A DNA stretch of 34,409 bases from positions 1 through 34,409 of the forward strand of contig NZ_MRAV01000006.1 of the NCBI RefSeq assembly GCF_002752355.1, given 5' to 3'. Shown in pieces: positions 1 through 8,170 of this stretch (position 1 is its first letter; the number at the start of each line of letters is the position of its first letter). Both the position numbers and the translations under genes were made by a program. The notes beneath the pieces were generated by a model. It was not told the origin of the DNA. It did no database searches and was given only the letters and a program-made list of their open reading frames with translations. Origin of the DNA: Leucobacter sp. OLIS6 (lineage in GTDB: Bacteria; Actinomycetota; Actinomycetes; Actinomycetales; Microbacteriaceae).

Positions 1-79
1 GGTCTGGGCGGGCCCGCACTACGCGCGCTACGTGCCTGCGCCCGCGCAACGCCCCGGCGCCCCCCCCCATGCCCATGCC
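1..79. other. Window edge, intergenic
   Basis: No gene is supported here. The stretch lies downstream of the minus-strand monooxygenase stop codon. It holds a run of nine C at 60-68, which is prone to slippage or miscalling. No convincing terminator stem was found before the edge. Confidence 0.5.
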
Positions 80-1396
80 CTACGCGGTCGCGAGCTCCGG
101 GCGCGCGTCGGCCGGAGCCGTGGCCGTGGCCGGGCGCCCGTTCCCCGTGTAGCGCAGGTAGCTGCGCTGGATCTCGATCTGCTCGGCGACGTACTTGGCG
201 TCGTGCCACACGCCCCAGATGAAGCTGGATCCGCGGCGCGACTGCCAGGGCAGGCCGAGGAAGTAGATGCCGGGCTCGGCCGAGACGCCGCGCTCGTGCC
301 GGGGCAGCCCGCGCTCGTCAGCGGCGCCCTCGGGCAGCCAGCGGTAGTCGACGCGGAATCCGGTCGCCCACACGATCGAGCCGACGCCCGCCTCGGCGAG
401 ATCCAGTGAGCGGATCGGGTGCACGACGGATTCGGGCAGGGGGCCGAGCTCCCGCGCCTCGGGCTCCTCGGGCAGGTCGATCCCGGTGCGGGCGATGTAC
501 GCGTCGGCCTGGTCGAGCACCGAGAGGTAGTTCGCGTCGCCCGCGCGCACGTCCCGCTCGAGGTCGGGGCCGAACGAGATCACGCCGTCGGCGTAGGACT
601 CGGCCCGGCCGACGAGGGTGATGCCGTCCGCGGCGAGGTCGCGGAAGTCGATGGTGCGCCCGCCGTGCGCGCCGCTCACGGCGATGGTGGTGTGCTCGGC
701 GCCGGCGGCCGGCGTGGACTTCTCCCAGAGGCCGAGCGTGCCGAGCCACCAGACGAAGCTCCGGCCGCGGTAGCGCTGCGGCGGGCGGTCGTGCGCGCCG
801 ACGGCGAGGAAGACCTCGCGGCCGGATGCCCGCAGTTCGTCGGCGATCTGCACGCCGGAGGATCCGGCGCCGACCACGAGTACGGCGCCGGCGGGCAGTC
901 GCTCGGGGTTGCGGTACGCGCTCGAGTGGATCTGCTCGACGCCGGCCGACTCGGGCACCACGGCGGGCACTGCGGGCACCTGGAAGGCGCCGGTCGCCGC
1001 GATCACGTACGCGGCGCGGATCGGTCCGGCGCTGGTGTCGGCGATGAAGCCGCCGTGCGCGGGATCGCGGCGCACGCCGAGCACCTCGACACCGGTGCGG
1101 ATCGGCAGGGCGAACTTCTCGACGTACTGCTCGAAGTATCGGGCGACGCGCTCCTTGGGGGCGAAGGCGTCGGGGTCGACGTCGTCGAACTCGAGGCCGG
1201 GGAAACGGTCGTGCCAGGCGGGGCCGTTGGCGACGAGCGAGTCCCAGCGCTCGCTGCGCCAGCGCTCCGCGATGCGGCTCCGTTCGAGCACGATGTGGGG
1301 GATGCCCGCGGCGCTCAGGTGCTCGCTCGCGGCGATCCCGGCCTGCCCGGCTCCGACGACGAGGACTTCAGTGACCTCGACCTCCTGGCTCGACAT
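80..1396 (-). CDS. Flavin-dependent monooxygenase (FMO/CzcO-like)
   Basis: The 438-residue product is a soluble FAD- and NADPH-dependent oxidoreductase of the flavin-containing/Baeyer-Villiger monooxygenase group. An N-terminal FAD Rossmann motif VVGAGQAGIAASEHL lies about 10 residues in. A second dinucleotide motif VVGAGSSGVQIADEL sits near the middle, preceded by IHSSAY, which resembles the FMO/BVMO signature around the linker. A late ATGF motif closes the FAD site. Such enzymes oxygenate soft nucleophiles or ketones; the substrate cannot be read from sequence. The start at 1396 is chosen because GGAG lies 8 bases upstream and the Rossmann motif follows directly. The frame is open to 1501, but that extension is Arg/Pro-rich and lacks a ribosome site. 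It shares strand with the LysR gene and may serve the same catabolic island. Confidence 0.85.
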   Translation of the reverse strand: MSSQEVEVTEVLVVGAGQAGIAASEHLSAAGIPHIVLERSRIAERWRSERWDSLVANGPAWHDRFPGLEFDDVDPDAFAPKERVARYFEQYVEKFALPIRTGVEVLGVRRDPAHGGFIADTSAGPIRAAYVIAATGAFQVPAVPAVVPESAGVEQIHSSAYRNPERLPAGAVLVVGAGSSGVQIADELRASGREVFLAVGAHDRPPQRYRGRSFVWWLGTLGLWEKSTPAAGAEHTTIAVSGAHGGRTIDFRDLAADGITLVGRAESYADGVISFGPDLERDVRAGDANYLSVLDQADAYIARTGIDLPEEPEARELGPLPESVVHPIRSLDLAEAGVGSIVWATGFRVDYRWLPEGAADERGLPRHERGVSAEPGIYFLGLPWQSRRGSSFIWGVWHDAKYVAEQIEIQRSYLRYTGNGRPATATAPADARPELATA

Positions 1397-1619
1397 CTTC
1401 GTTCTCCACTCTGCTGGGTGCGATTCGGGATCCGGCCGGTCGCGACGGTGCGCCGGCCTCGGATTCCCCCAGCAAACCTCAGCGGGTGCGGAGAGCGCCA
1501 ATAGTCATTCGCGGTCCCCTGGATCGCCCCAGGTGATGCAGAAGCGGATCACGATCACCGCAGCGCATCGAGATCGCGAGCTCGTGGGAACGCACGAGCC
1601 CGAGAGCGCAGCGAGCTGT
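1397..1619. other. Intergenic gap, monooxygenase to LysR
   Basis: This 223-base gap presumably carries the monooxygenase promoter on the minus strand. I see no clear -10/-35 pair. The only structure I can point to is the short hairpin at 1580-1599. The AT-rich LysR motif found elsewhere in the island is absent here. Confidence 0.4.
1580..1599 (-). terminator. Possible terminator of the LysR gene
   Basis: A 7-bp perfect stem (GCTCGTG at 1580-1586 with CACGAGC at 1593-1599) with a 6-base loop lies 21 bases past the LysR stop. No T-tract follows, as is common in actinobacteria. The stem is short, so confidence is low. Confidence 0.35.
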
Positions 1620-2537
1620 TCAGTGCGCGGTCTCGGCCAGTATCTCCCGCGCGGTAGCCTCGACGGCGCGGGCGCGGGTCGAGCGCTGCATCTGCGCGAG
1701 CGAGGCGACCGCGACGCTCAGGCCGGGCAGCGGATCGCTGATCTCGAGCACGACGAGGCGCTCGCCCGAGTACGTCTCGTTCGTGCGCGGTCGCTGGTTG
1801 AGGATCGAGTAGCCCAGCCCGGTGGCGACCATCGAGCGCACGGTCTCGTAGCTCGCGGTCCGGTACTTCAGCACCGGGGTGATGCCGGCCTGGCGCAGCA
1901 GTCCCAGGAAGTAGTCGCGGCTGCTGGGCAGATCGAGCAGCACGAACGGATCCTCCGCGAGCTCGGCGAGGGCGATGCTCCCGCGGTCCGCGAGCCGGTG
2001 CTCCGCGCTCACGAGCACGTGCGGCTGGAACTCGCCGATGACGGTGCGGTCGAGTCCCTCGGAGTCGGAGAACTGGTAGGCGATCGCGAGCTCCGCCCGT
2101 CCGCCGCGAAGCGCGCCCAGCACTTCGTCGTCATCGCCCTCGATCACCTGCACGTCGAGGTCGGGGTGGCGATCCTGCAGGCGCCCGAGCAGGTGGGGGA
2201 GCAGGAAGGGTGCGAAAGTGTTGAAGCACGCGATGGTGATGCTGCCGCGCACCTCGTGCTGCTCCGCGCGGATCGAGTCGATCGTGTCGGTGAGGAGCCC
2301 GAAGAGCTGGTGCGAGTCGCGCAGCAGCGTCTCACCGGCCGGGGTGAGGATCAGGCCCTTGGAGTGCTGCCGGATGAACAGCGCCGTGCCGAGCGCGCGC
2401 TCGAGGTGCGAGATCGCGGTGGACACGGCCGACTGGGCGACGTGCAGCTGCTGGCTGGCCGCCGTCATGTTGAGCGTCTTCGCGCACTCGACGAAGTAGC
2501 TCAGCTGCGTGAGTGTGATGGAGAAGCGCTGCGTCAT
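1620..2537 (-). CDS. LysR-family transcriptional regulator
   Basis: The 305-residue product has the usual LysR length. Residues 1-65 form the winged helix-turn-helix (the TAASQQLHVAQSAVSTAISHLE region, then LFIRQHSKGLILTPAGE). The rest, to residue 300, is a periplasmic-binding-protein-like effector domain. A strong AAGGAG ribosome site precedes the ATG at 2537. It is divergent from the RidA-like gene across 132 bases, the classical arrangement for a LysR regulator and its target. The intergenic region holds an AT-rich near-palindrome (2580-2601) that recurs before the aminotransferase gene, so both are proposed targets. Its own promoter would overlap the same site, allowing autoregulation. 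The inducer is unknown, presumably an intermediate of the amide or amino-compound pathway. Confidence 0.93.
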   Translation of the reverse strand: MTQRFSITLTQLSYFVECAKTLNMTAASQQLHVAQSAVSTAISHLERALGTALFIRQHSKGLILTPAGETLLRDSHQLFGLLTDTIDSIRAEQHEVRGSITIACFNTFAPFLLPHLLGRLQDRHPDLDVQVIEGDDDEVLGALRGGRAELAIAYQFSDSEGLDRTVIGEFQPHVLVSAEHRLADRGSIALAELAEDPFVLLDLPSSRDYFLGLLRQAGITPVLKYRTASYETVRSMVATGLGYSILNQRPRTNETYSGERLVVLEISDPLPGLSVAVASLAQMQRSTRARAVEATAREILAETAH

Positions 2538-2587
2538 CGGAGCTCCTTCGGTTCGATCTGCTGGAGCGATCGAGCCTCTATCTTTTG

Positions 2588-2602
2588 GCTATTTTACAGA
2601 TG
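2588..2602 (+). promoter_or_regulatory. Candidate LysR operator, copy 1
   Basis: GCTATTTTACAGATG is strikingly AT-rich in this GC-rich DNA and lies between the divergent LysR and RidA-like genes. It sits in a wider near-palindrome starting ATCT at 2580 and ending AGAT at 2601. The same sequence with two changes occurs at 8080-8094. A possible -10 (AATAGT, 2620-2625) lies 17 bases downstream, so the motif would cover the -35 region, where LysR activators usually bind. Confidence 0.6.
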
Positions 2603-2669
2603 GAGTGTGGCCTCCCAACAATAGTGCTGCGACGTGAATGGCGTGCGCAAGGCTCGACGAGGAGGCATC

Positions 2670-3098
2670 GTGACGGAGACGCACCTGCGACTGCGGAAGT
2701 TCAACACCAAAGAGACCTACCCCGAGCAGAACCTCGACAACGATCTGTGCCAGGCCGTCGTCGCGAACGGCGTCGTCTACCTGCGCGGTCAGATCGGCCA
2801 GGACCTCGAGACCCGCGAGTCGGTCGGGATCGGCGACGTCGTCGCCCAGACCGAGCGCGCCATGCAGAACATCGAGATGCTGCTCGGCGAAGCCGGCAGC
2901 AGCCTCGCAGACATCGTCAAGGTCACCGTCTACATCATCGATCCCCGCTACCGCGAGGACGTCTACCGCACCATGGGGAAGTACCTGAAGGGCGTCTACC
3001 CGGTCTCGACCGGCATCGTCGTGCAGGCCCTCGCGCGCCCCGAGTGGCTCGTCGAGATCGACGCGACCGCCGTGATCAGCGGGACGAGCCGCGCATGA
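2670..3098 (+). CDS. RidA (YjgF/YER057c/UK114) family protein
   Basis: The 142-residue product is a RidA-superfamily protein. Family members form trimers and RidA itself hydrolyses reactive enamine/imine intermediates released by PLP enzymes. Family features are GVVYLRGQIGQDL, the IVKVTVYIIDPRY strand with TMGKYLKGVYPVSTGIVVQALARPEWLVEIDATA near the end read as separate segments, the conserved Arg in ALARPEW and the Glu in VEIDA. The GTG at 2670 is preferred over the ATG at 2634 because GAGGAGG lies just 4 bases before it. The ATG extension adds 12 basic residues with no ribosome site. It is the first gene of the operon and overlaps the DUF1028 gene by 4 bases. Clustering with an amidohydrolase and a transaminase points to a pathway role rather than housekeeping imine clearance. 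Confidence 0.9.
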   Translation: MTETHLRLRKFNTKETYPEQNLDNDLCQAVVANGVVYLRGQIGQDLETRESVGIGDVVAQTERAMQNIEMLLGEAGSSLADIVKVTVYIIDPRYREDVYRTMGKYLKGVYPVSTGIVVQALARPEWLVEIDATAVISGTSRA

Positions 3099-3772
3099 CC
3101 TTCTCGCTCATCCTCAGGGATCCGGAGACCGGTGAGTTCGGCTCCGCGATCTCGTCGTCGTCGCCCGCGGTCGCCGCGCGATGCGTCAACCTCGCCGACG
3201 GCGTGGGCGGCGCCCACTCGCAGAACGTCACCGACCCGCGGCTCGGACCCGCGCTCATCGAGCAGCTGCGCACAGGCCGATCCGCTCAGGACGCGGTCGA
3301 CGCCGTCGTGGCCGCGGCGGATCCCGCCACCATCGACTTCCGCCAGCTCCTCGTGCTGGACGCCCAGGGCGCTCCCGCCGTGTTCTCGGGTGGCAAGGCG
3401 CTCGGCGTGTTCGGTGCTGCGAGCCGCGAGAACGCGGTCGCCGGAGGCAACATGCTCGCGAGCCTCGACGTGCTCGACGCGCTCGTCGAGACGGCGCTGA
3501 CCGCGCCCGGCCGGATCGAGGAGCGCCTGCTCGCCGCCTTGCGCGCAGCCGTCGAGGCGGGCGGCGAGGCCGGGCCGGTGCACTCGGCCGGGATCGCCGT
3601 CGTGGGGAACGCCGGCTGGCGGGTCACCGACCTCCGCGTCGACTGGGCCGACGACCCGGTCGAGCAGCTCGGCCGCGCGCTCGACGAGTGGCTGCCTCAG
3701 CGCGACGACTATGTCAGCCGTGGGTTGAATCCCACCGCCGCGCCCTCCTACGGCGTGCCCGGCGACGAATAG
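3095..3772 (+). CDS. DUF1028 family protein (Ntn-hydrolase-like)
   Basis: The 225-residue product begins MTFSLILRDPETGEFGSAI, the hallmark opening of DUF1028 proteins. Family features continue with a GGAHSQNVTDPRLGP segment, an FSGGKALGVFGAA segment and a GGNML motif. The family is thought to have an N-terminal-nucleophile hydrolase-like fold, which would make the early Thr/Ser residues candidates for catalysis; no activity is established that I can cite. The start codon overlaps the RidA-like stop codon (ATGA), so the two are translationally coupled. Position between RidA and an M20 amidohydrolase suggests an amide- or carbamoyl-processing step, but that is inference. No signal peptide is seen, so it is cytoplasmic. 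Confidence 0.85.
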   Translation: MTFSLILRDPETGEFGSAISSSSPAVAARCVNLADGVGGAHSQNVTDPRLGPALIEQLRTGRSAQDAVDAVVAAADPATIDFRQLLVLDAQGAPAVFSGGKALGVFGAASRENAVAGGNMLASLDVLDALVETALTAPGRIEERLLAALRAAVEAGGEAGPVHSAGIAVVGNAGWRVTDLRVDWADDPVEQLGRALDEWLPQRDDYVSRGLNPTAAPSYGVPGDE

Positions 3773-3786
3773 CGACGGAGCGGACC

Positions 3787-4938
3787 ATGACCATCGACGC
3801 CGAATCCCTGAAGCGGCGGATCGAGGCGCGCCGCGCCGAGCTCGATCCCGAGCTGGTCGCCCTGTCGAACCGCCTGCACGACGACCCCGAGCTCGGCTGG
3901 CAGGAGCAGCGCTCCTCGGCCGCGGTCGCCGTGGTACTCGCCGAGCACGGCTTCGTGATCGAACAGCCCTACCTCGGGCTCGACACCGCGTTCCGGGCGA
4001 CCATCGGATCCGGGCCGTTCACCGTCGGTTTCCTCGCCGAGTACGACGCGCTGCCCGGGCTCGGCCACGCTTGCGGCCACAACCTCATCTCGGCCATGTC
4101 GGCAGGCGGAGCGCTCGCGCTCGCCGCAGTCGCCGATGACGCGGGGCTCACCGTCGAGGTGATCGGCACCCCGGCCGAGGAGGGCGGCGGCGGCAAGATC
4201 GTGCTGCTCGACCGCGGGGCGTTCCGAGAGCTCGACCTCGCGCTCATGGCCCACCCCGCACCCGTCGACGTCGCCGAGGCGCGGCCCTTCGCGGTCGCCC
4301 ACTGGCACGTCCGCTACGACGGACGCGCCGCGCACGCCGCCGCCTACCCGGAACGGGGCGTCAACGCGAACGATGCGTTCATCGTCGCGCAGACCGCCAT
4401 CGCCCTGCTGCGGCAGCAGCTGCCCGCGGGCGTGCGGGTGCACGGCGTGCAGACCCGCGGCGGCGAGGCGCCGAACGCGATCCCCGAGCGCACCGAGGGA
4501 CGCTGGTACGTGCGCGCCGAGACCATGGGGCAGCTGCTCGAGACCGAGGCCCGGGTGCTGCGCTGCTTCGAGGCGGGAGCGCTCGCGACGGGCGCCGAGC
4601 TGACCGTCGCGCCCGAGAGCGAGCGCTACGCCGAGATGCGCACCGACGTCGAGGCGCAGGAGTACTACCGGGCGAACGCGATCCGCCTGGGGCGCGACTT
4701 CGACGTCGATCCCGAGGCCGCGACCATGAACCGCGCCTCGACCGACATGGGCAACGTGTCGCAGATCGTGAACGCGATCCACCCCTACATTGGCGTCGGC
4801 GGCACCGCCAGCAACCACCAGCCCGCGTTCGCCGAGGCCTGCGTCGGCCCGCTCGCCGAGCAGGCTCTGCGGGACGGCGCCACCGCGCTCGCCTGGACCG
4901 CCCTCGACGTCGCACTCGCACGCGGCGGCGCGTCGTAG
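3787..4938 (+). CDS. M20D-family metallo-amidohydrolase
   Basis: The 383-residue product is a zinc-type peptidase/amidase of the M20D subgroup (aminoacylase, IAA-amino-acid hydrolase, p-aminobenzoyl-glutamate hydrolase AbgB-like). Metal-binding motifs are GHACGHN at residues 93-99 (Cys96 and His98 in the M20D pattern), the EEGGGGK segment with the metal/catalytic Glu pair, and the HPAP His. STDMGNVS and a C-terminal GGTASNHQPAF match the AbgB-like lobe. The dimerisation insert starts near AHWHVRYDGRAAHAAA. Family enzymes hydrolyse N-acyl or amide bonds of amino acids. GGAG lies 6 bases before the ATG. It follows the DUF1028 gene by 14 bases in the same operon and probably releases the amine or amino acid that the island degrades. 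Confidence 0.9.
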   Translation: MTIDAESLKRRIEARRAELDPELVALSNRLHDDPELGWQEQRSSAAVAVVLAEHGFVIEQPYLGLDTAFRATIGSGPFTVGFLAEYDALPGLGHACGHNLISAMSAGGALALAAVADDAGLTVEVIGTPAEEGGGGKIVLLDRGAFRELDLALMAHPAPVDVAEARPFAVAHWHVRYDGRAAHAAAYPERGVNANDAFIVAQTAIALLRQQLPAGVRVHGVQTRGGEAPNAIPERTEGRWYVRAETMGQLLETEARVLRCFEAGALATGAELTVAPESERYAEMRTDVEAQEYYRANAIRLGRDFDVDPEAATMNRASTDMGNVSQIVNAIHPYIGVGGTASNHQPAFAEACVGPLAEQALRDGATALAWTALDVALARGGAS

Positions 4939-5033
4939 GAGGGGCGGACGCACGAAACCTCCCGGCGTCCGAGCCGGGCGCCCCGCGAGTACCGATGCTC
5001 GCGCCCACCCGACCAGCAGCAAAGGAATCGTCA

Positions 5034-6422
5034 ATGTCGACCTCCGAACCCGTCCGAGAGCTCAGCGATCTCGTCGACCAGAAGAGCCTGCGCAAGAGCG
5101 TCGCCGCCGGAGCGATCGGCGTCCTGGTGCACTGGTTCGACTGGGCGGTCTACGCCTACCTCGCCGGCACCATCGCCTCCGTGTTCTTCCCAGAGGAGAA
5201 CGCCACCGCCGGTCTGCTCGCGACCTTCGCCGTCTTCGCGGTCTCCTTCCTCGTGCGCCCGCTGGGGGCGATCATCTTCGGGCGGCTGGGGGACCGGCTC
5301 GGTCGCAAGCAGACCCTCTCGATCGTCATCCTCGCGATGGCGCTCTCCACCCTCGTGCTCGGGCTCCTGCCGGGATACTCCGCCATCGGTATCGCCGCAC
5401 CGATCCTCCTCATCGCGACGCGCATCGTGCAGGGCCTCGCCGCAGGCGGCGAGTTCGGCAGCGCCGCTGCCTTCCTCGGCGAGTTCTCGCCGGCCAAGCG
5501 CCGCGGCTTCGGCGTCAGCTGGCTCGAATTCGGCAGCCTCCTCGGCTTCCTGCTCGCCTCCTTCGCGGTGTTCCTGCTGAACCTCGCGTTCGACGCCCAG
5601 CAGATCGCCGACTGGGCTTGGCGCATCCCGTTCCTCATCACAGTGCCGCTCGGGTTCATCGGCCTCTACATCCGGCGTCGGATCGAGGACACCCCCGAGT
5701 TCCAGCAGTTGCAGGAGCTCGAGACCGTCTCGCACGCCCCGGTCAAGGAGGTGTTCCAGCGCAACCTCAAGGAGTTCGTCCAGACCTGCGGCATGGAGAT
5801 CTTCATGAACGTCACGTTCTACGTCGTGCTCGTGTACCTGCTCACCTACCAGGAGGTCACCGTCGGGATCGACGCCGGCCGCGCCGCGCTCCTGTCGACG
5901 CTCGCCTCCGCCCTCGGCCTCGTCGTCGTCCCGCTGGCGGGGATCCTGTCGGACCGCGTCGGTCGCAAGCCCGTGCTGCTCACCGCCGCGATCGCGCTCA
6001 CGGTGCTCTCGGTCCCGCTGTTCATGCTGATGAACAACCCGGCGCCCTGGGCGACCTTCGCCTCGACGCTCGGCCTCGCCCTGATCCTCGCGATCGTGCT
6101 CGGCACCCACGCCGTCACCGTCGTCGAACTCTTCCCGACCCGCACCCGGCAGACCGGCCTCTCGATCGCCTACGCCGTCACGGCCGCGCTGTTCGCGGGC
6201 ACCGCGCCCTACCTGCTGACCTGGCTCATCGAGACGACCGGCAACGAGCTCGTCCCCGGCTTCTTCCTCGTCGGCGTGGGCCTCGTCGGCCTCGTCACCG
6301 TGCTCAGCCTGCCCGAGACCTGCGGCATCCCCCTGCTCAAGGCGCAGGACCTCGAGACCGCGACCGTCACGATCCCCGACATCCGCACCGCACGCACCAC
6401 CTCCGAAGGAGACCAGTCATGA
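5034..6422 (+). CDS. MFS transporter, metabolite:H+ symporter (MHS) type
   Basis: The 462-residue integral membrane protein has about 12 hydrophobic segments. The N-terminal VHWFDWAVYAYLAG, the loop 2-3 signature GRLGDRLGRKQT and RIVQGLAAGGEFGSAAAFLGE are typical of the MHS family (proline, citrate, shikimate and ketoglutarate transporters). A second DRVGRKP motif occurs in the C-terminal half. It likely imports the organic acid or amide used by the neighbouring hydrolase. The start at 5034 is set by AAAGGAA 7-13 bases upstream; the in-frame ATG at 4995 has no ribosome site. The stop overlaps the aldehyde dehydrogenase start (ATGA). The 95-base gap before it has only two weak stems, one at 4961-4978. 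Confidence 0.9.
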   Translation: MSTSEPVRELSDLVDQKSLRKSVAAGAIGVLVHWFDWAVYAYLAGTIASVFFPEENATAGLLATFAVFAVSFLVRPLGAIIFGRLGDRLGRKQTLSIVILAMALSTLVLGLLPGYSAIGIAAPILLIATRIVQGLAAGGEFGSAAAFLGEFSPAKRRGFGVSWLEFGSLLGFLLASFAVFLLNLAFDAQQIADWAWRIPFLITVPLGFIGLYIRRRIEDTPEFQQLQELETVSHAPVKEVFQRNLKEFVQTCGMEIFMNVTFYVVLVYLLTYQEVTVGIDAGRAALLSTLASALGLVVVPLAGILSDRVGRKPVLLTAAIALTVLSVPLFMLMNNPAPWATFASTLGLALILAIVLGTHAVTVVELFPTRTRQTGLSIAYAVTAALFAGTAPYLLTWLIETTGNELVPGFFLVGVGLVGLVTVLSLPETCGIPLLKAQDLETATVTIPDIRTARTTSEGDQS

Positions 6423-7909
6423 CCCGCACCCACGCCGAATGGAAGGCCGCGGCCGCGGCCCTCGACTTCGACGGCCGCCCCGTGATCGGCGGCGCCCGCC
6501 GCGCCGCCGCCTCGGGCCGGACCATCGAGAAGACCAACCCGGCGACGGGCGAGGTCATCTCGCAGATCCACGACTGCGGGCAGGAGGAGGTCGACGCGGC
6601 GGTCGCCGCGGCCCGCGCCGCCTACGAATCGGGATCCTGGTCGCGCGCCGGCGCCGGGTTCCGCCGCGAGCGCCTGCTCGAGTTCGCACGCCTCATCGAG
6701 GCCCGGGCCGACGAGTTCGCGCTCTACGACTCGCTCGACATGGGCAAGCCCGTGCGCGAATCGTCGACCATAGACGCGCCCGGTTCCGCGGCGCTCTACC
6801 GCTTCTACGCCGAAGCGATCGAGAAGACCGAGGACCTGATCCCCGTCACGCCGCCCGGATCCACCGCGCTCGTGACCCGCGAGGCGCTCGGTGTCGTCGC
6901 CGTGATCGTCGCCTGGAACTACCCCCTCGAGATCGCCACTTGGAAGCTCGCACCAGCGCTCGCCGCGGGCAACGCCGTCGTGGTGAAGCCGCCGGTGGAG
7001 GCGTCGCACTCCGCGCTGCTGCTCGCCGAGCTCGCGATCGAGGCGGGGATCCCCGCCGGGATCCTCAACGTCGTGCCCGGCCGCGGATCCGTGGTCGGCA
7101 AGGCGCTCGCGCTGCACGAGGACGTCGACATGCTCGCGTTCACCGGCTCGACCGAGGTGGCGAAGCAGCTGCAGCAGTACGCCGGTCAGTCGAACATGAA
7201 ACGGCTCGCGCTCGAGGCTGGCGGCAAGAGCTCGAACCTGATCTTCGCCGATTGCGACGACCTGCGCCTCGCGGCCGAGAAGGCCGCGTTCGGCAGTTTC
7301 TACAACCAGGGCGAGGTCTGCTCGGCCAACTCGCGCATCTTCGTCGAGCGCGCCGTGTACGAGGACTTCCTGCGGCTCTACGCCGAGGCCGCGCAGGCCT
7401 ACGCGCCGGGCGACCCGCTCGACCCCGCCTCGGGCATCGGCTCGCTCGTCTCCGAGGCGCACGCCGACAGCGTCTGGGCGACCATCGAGAACGCGCGCCG
7501 CGACGGCCGGATCGTCGCGGGCGGCGCCCGCCCCGAGATCAACGGATCCCGCGCCTTCATCGAGCCGACGATCGTGACCGGGGTGCCGATCGACCACGAG
7601 GTGCACACGCGCGAGATCTTCGGCCCGGTCGCCGTCGTCACCCCGTTCGACACGGAGGACGAGGCGGTCGCGCTCGCGAACGGGACGCCCTACGGTCTGG
7701 CTGCCTCGCTCTGGACGGGATCGCTCGCGCGGGCGCACCGCGTCTCGTCGCGCCTGGTCGCCGGAACGGTCTCGGTGAACACCGTCGACGCGCTCGGTTT
7801 CACGACGCCGTTCGGCGGGTTCAAGCAGTCCGGCTTCGGGCGCGATCTCTCGGTGCACGCCCTCGAGAACTACACGGACTACAAGACCACCTGGATGCAG
7901 TGGGGGTGA
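6419..7909 (+). CDS. NAD(P)+-dependent aldehyde dehydrogenase
   Basis: The 496-residue product is a full-length ALDH-superfamily enzyme. The catalytic Cys301 lies in NQGEVCSANSR and the general base Glu266 in LEAGGKSS (usually LELGGKS), 35 residues apart as expected. VAWNYPLEIATWKLAPALAAGN, TGSTEVAKQL and EIFGPV are also present. The closest named relatives by motif are PuuC-like dehydrogenases acting on omega-amino or gamma-glutamyl aldehydes. The start overlaps the MFS stop and has a GAAGGAGA site. It is the last gene of the operon and is followed by a large palindrome at 7921-7987. With the aminotransferase downstream, it would oxidise the semialdehyde formed by transamination. The exact substrate is not determined. 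Confidence 0.93.
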   Translation: MTRTHAEWKAAAAALDFDGRPVIGGARRAAASGRTIEKTNPATGEVISQIHDCGQEEVDAAVAAARAAYESGSWSRAGAGFRRERLLEFARLIEARADEFALYDSLDMGKPVRESSTIDAPGSAALYRFYAEAIEKTEDLIPVTPPGSTALVTREALGVVAVIVAWNYPLEIATWKLAPALAAGNAVVVKPPVEASHSALLLAELAIEAGIPAGILNVVPGRGSVVGKALALHEDVDMLAFTGSTEVAKQLQQYAGQSNMKRLALEAGGKSSNLIFADCDDLRLAAEKAAFGSFYNQGEVCSANSRIFVERAVYEDFLRLYAEAAQAYAPGDPLDPASGIGSLVSEAHADSVWATIENARRDGRIVAGGARPEINGSRAFIEPTIVTGVPIDHEVHTREIFGPVAVVTPFDTEDEAVALANGTPYGLAASLWTGSLARAHRVSSRLVAGTVSVNTVDALGFTTPFGGFKQSGFGRDLSVHALENYTDYKTTWMQWG

Positions 7910-7920
7910 GCCTTCCAGCT

Positions 7921-7987
7921 GGTTGAGCGAGCGGAGCGAGTCGAAACCCGAGTGCCGCGGTTTTCGACTCGCTCCGCTCGCTCGACC
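7921..7987. repeat. Long palindromic repeat, possible terminator
   Basis: Arms at 7921-7948 and 7959-7987 pair almost perfectly: one wobble and one extra A in about 28 bp, with a 10-base spacer. The arm core GAGCGAGCGGAGCGAG is itself repetitive. It lies 11 bases past the aldehyde dehydrogenase stop. Similar GAGCGAGCGGAGCGAGTCGAAA elements are, from memory, dispersed in many high-GC actinobacteria. It may act as a terminator or mRNA stabiliser and may be a REP-like dispersed element. Confidence 0.8.
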
Positions 7988-8079
7988 GGCGGCGTGCGGC
8001 CCGCTGGCGTGACGGCGGAGCTGCAGCGCTCCCGCACGCGACCCTGCATCTGATCCAGCGATGCAGGCGAGCCGATTTC

Positions 8080-8094
8080 GCTATTTTGCCGATG
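8080..8094 (+). promoter_or_regulatory. Candidate LysR operator, copy 2
   Basis: GCTATTTTGCCGATG matches the motif at 2588-2602 in 13 of 15 bases. It sits 76 bases before the aminotransferase start, against 67 bases for copy 1 and the RidA-like start. GCCGAT is repeated at 8071-8076 and 8088-8093. The similar placement suggests the same regulator acts on both transcription units. Confidence 0.55.
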
Positions 8095-8170
8095 CTGGGG
8101 GCGGTGCCACGATGGCAGCAGAGGCGGTTTCACGCCCAGTCAGAGCCGACTGAGAGGACTCTCAAGAATC

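Noticed and set aside
60..68. C9 homopolymer as a phase-variation switch
   Set aside because: It lies outside any supported gene and may be a sequencing artefact.
1397..1501. N-terminal extension of the monooxygenase
   Set aside because: No ribosome site and no family residues; ATG 1396 has GGAG and is followed by the FAD motif.
4790..6418. Upstream extension of the aldehyde dehydrogenase frame
   Set aside because: It is a shadow of the amidohydrolase and MFS genes; the ATG at 6419 has a strong ribosome site and is coupled to the MFS stop.
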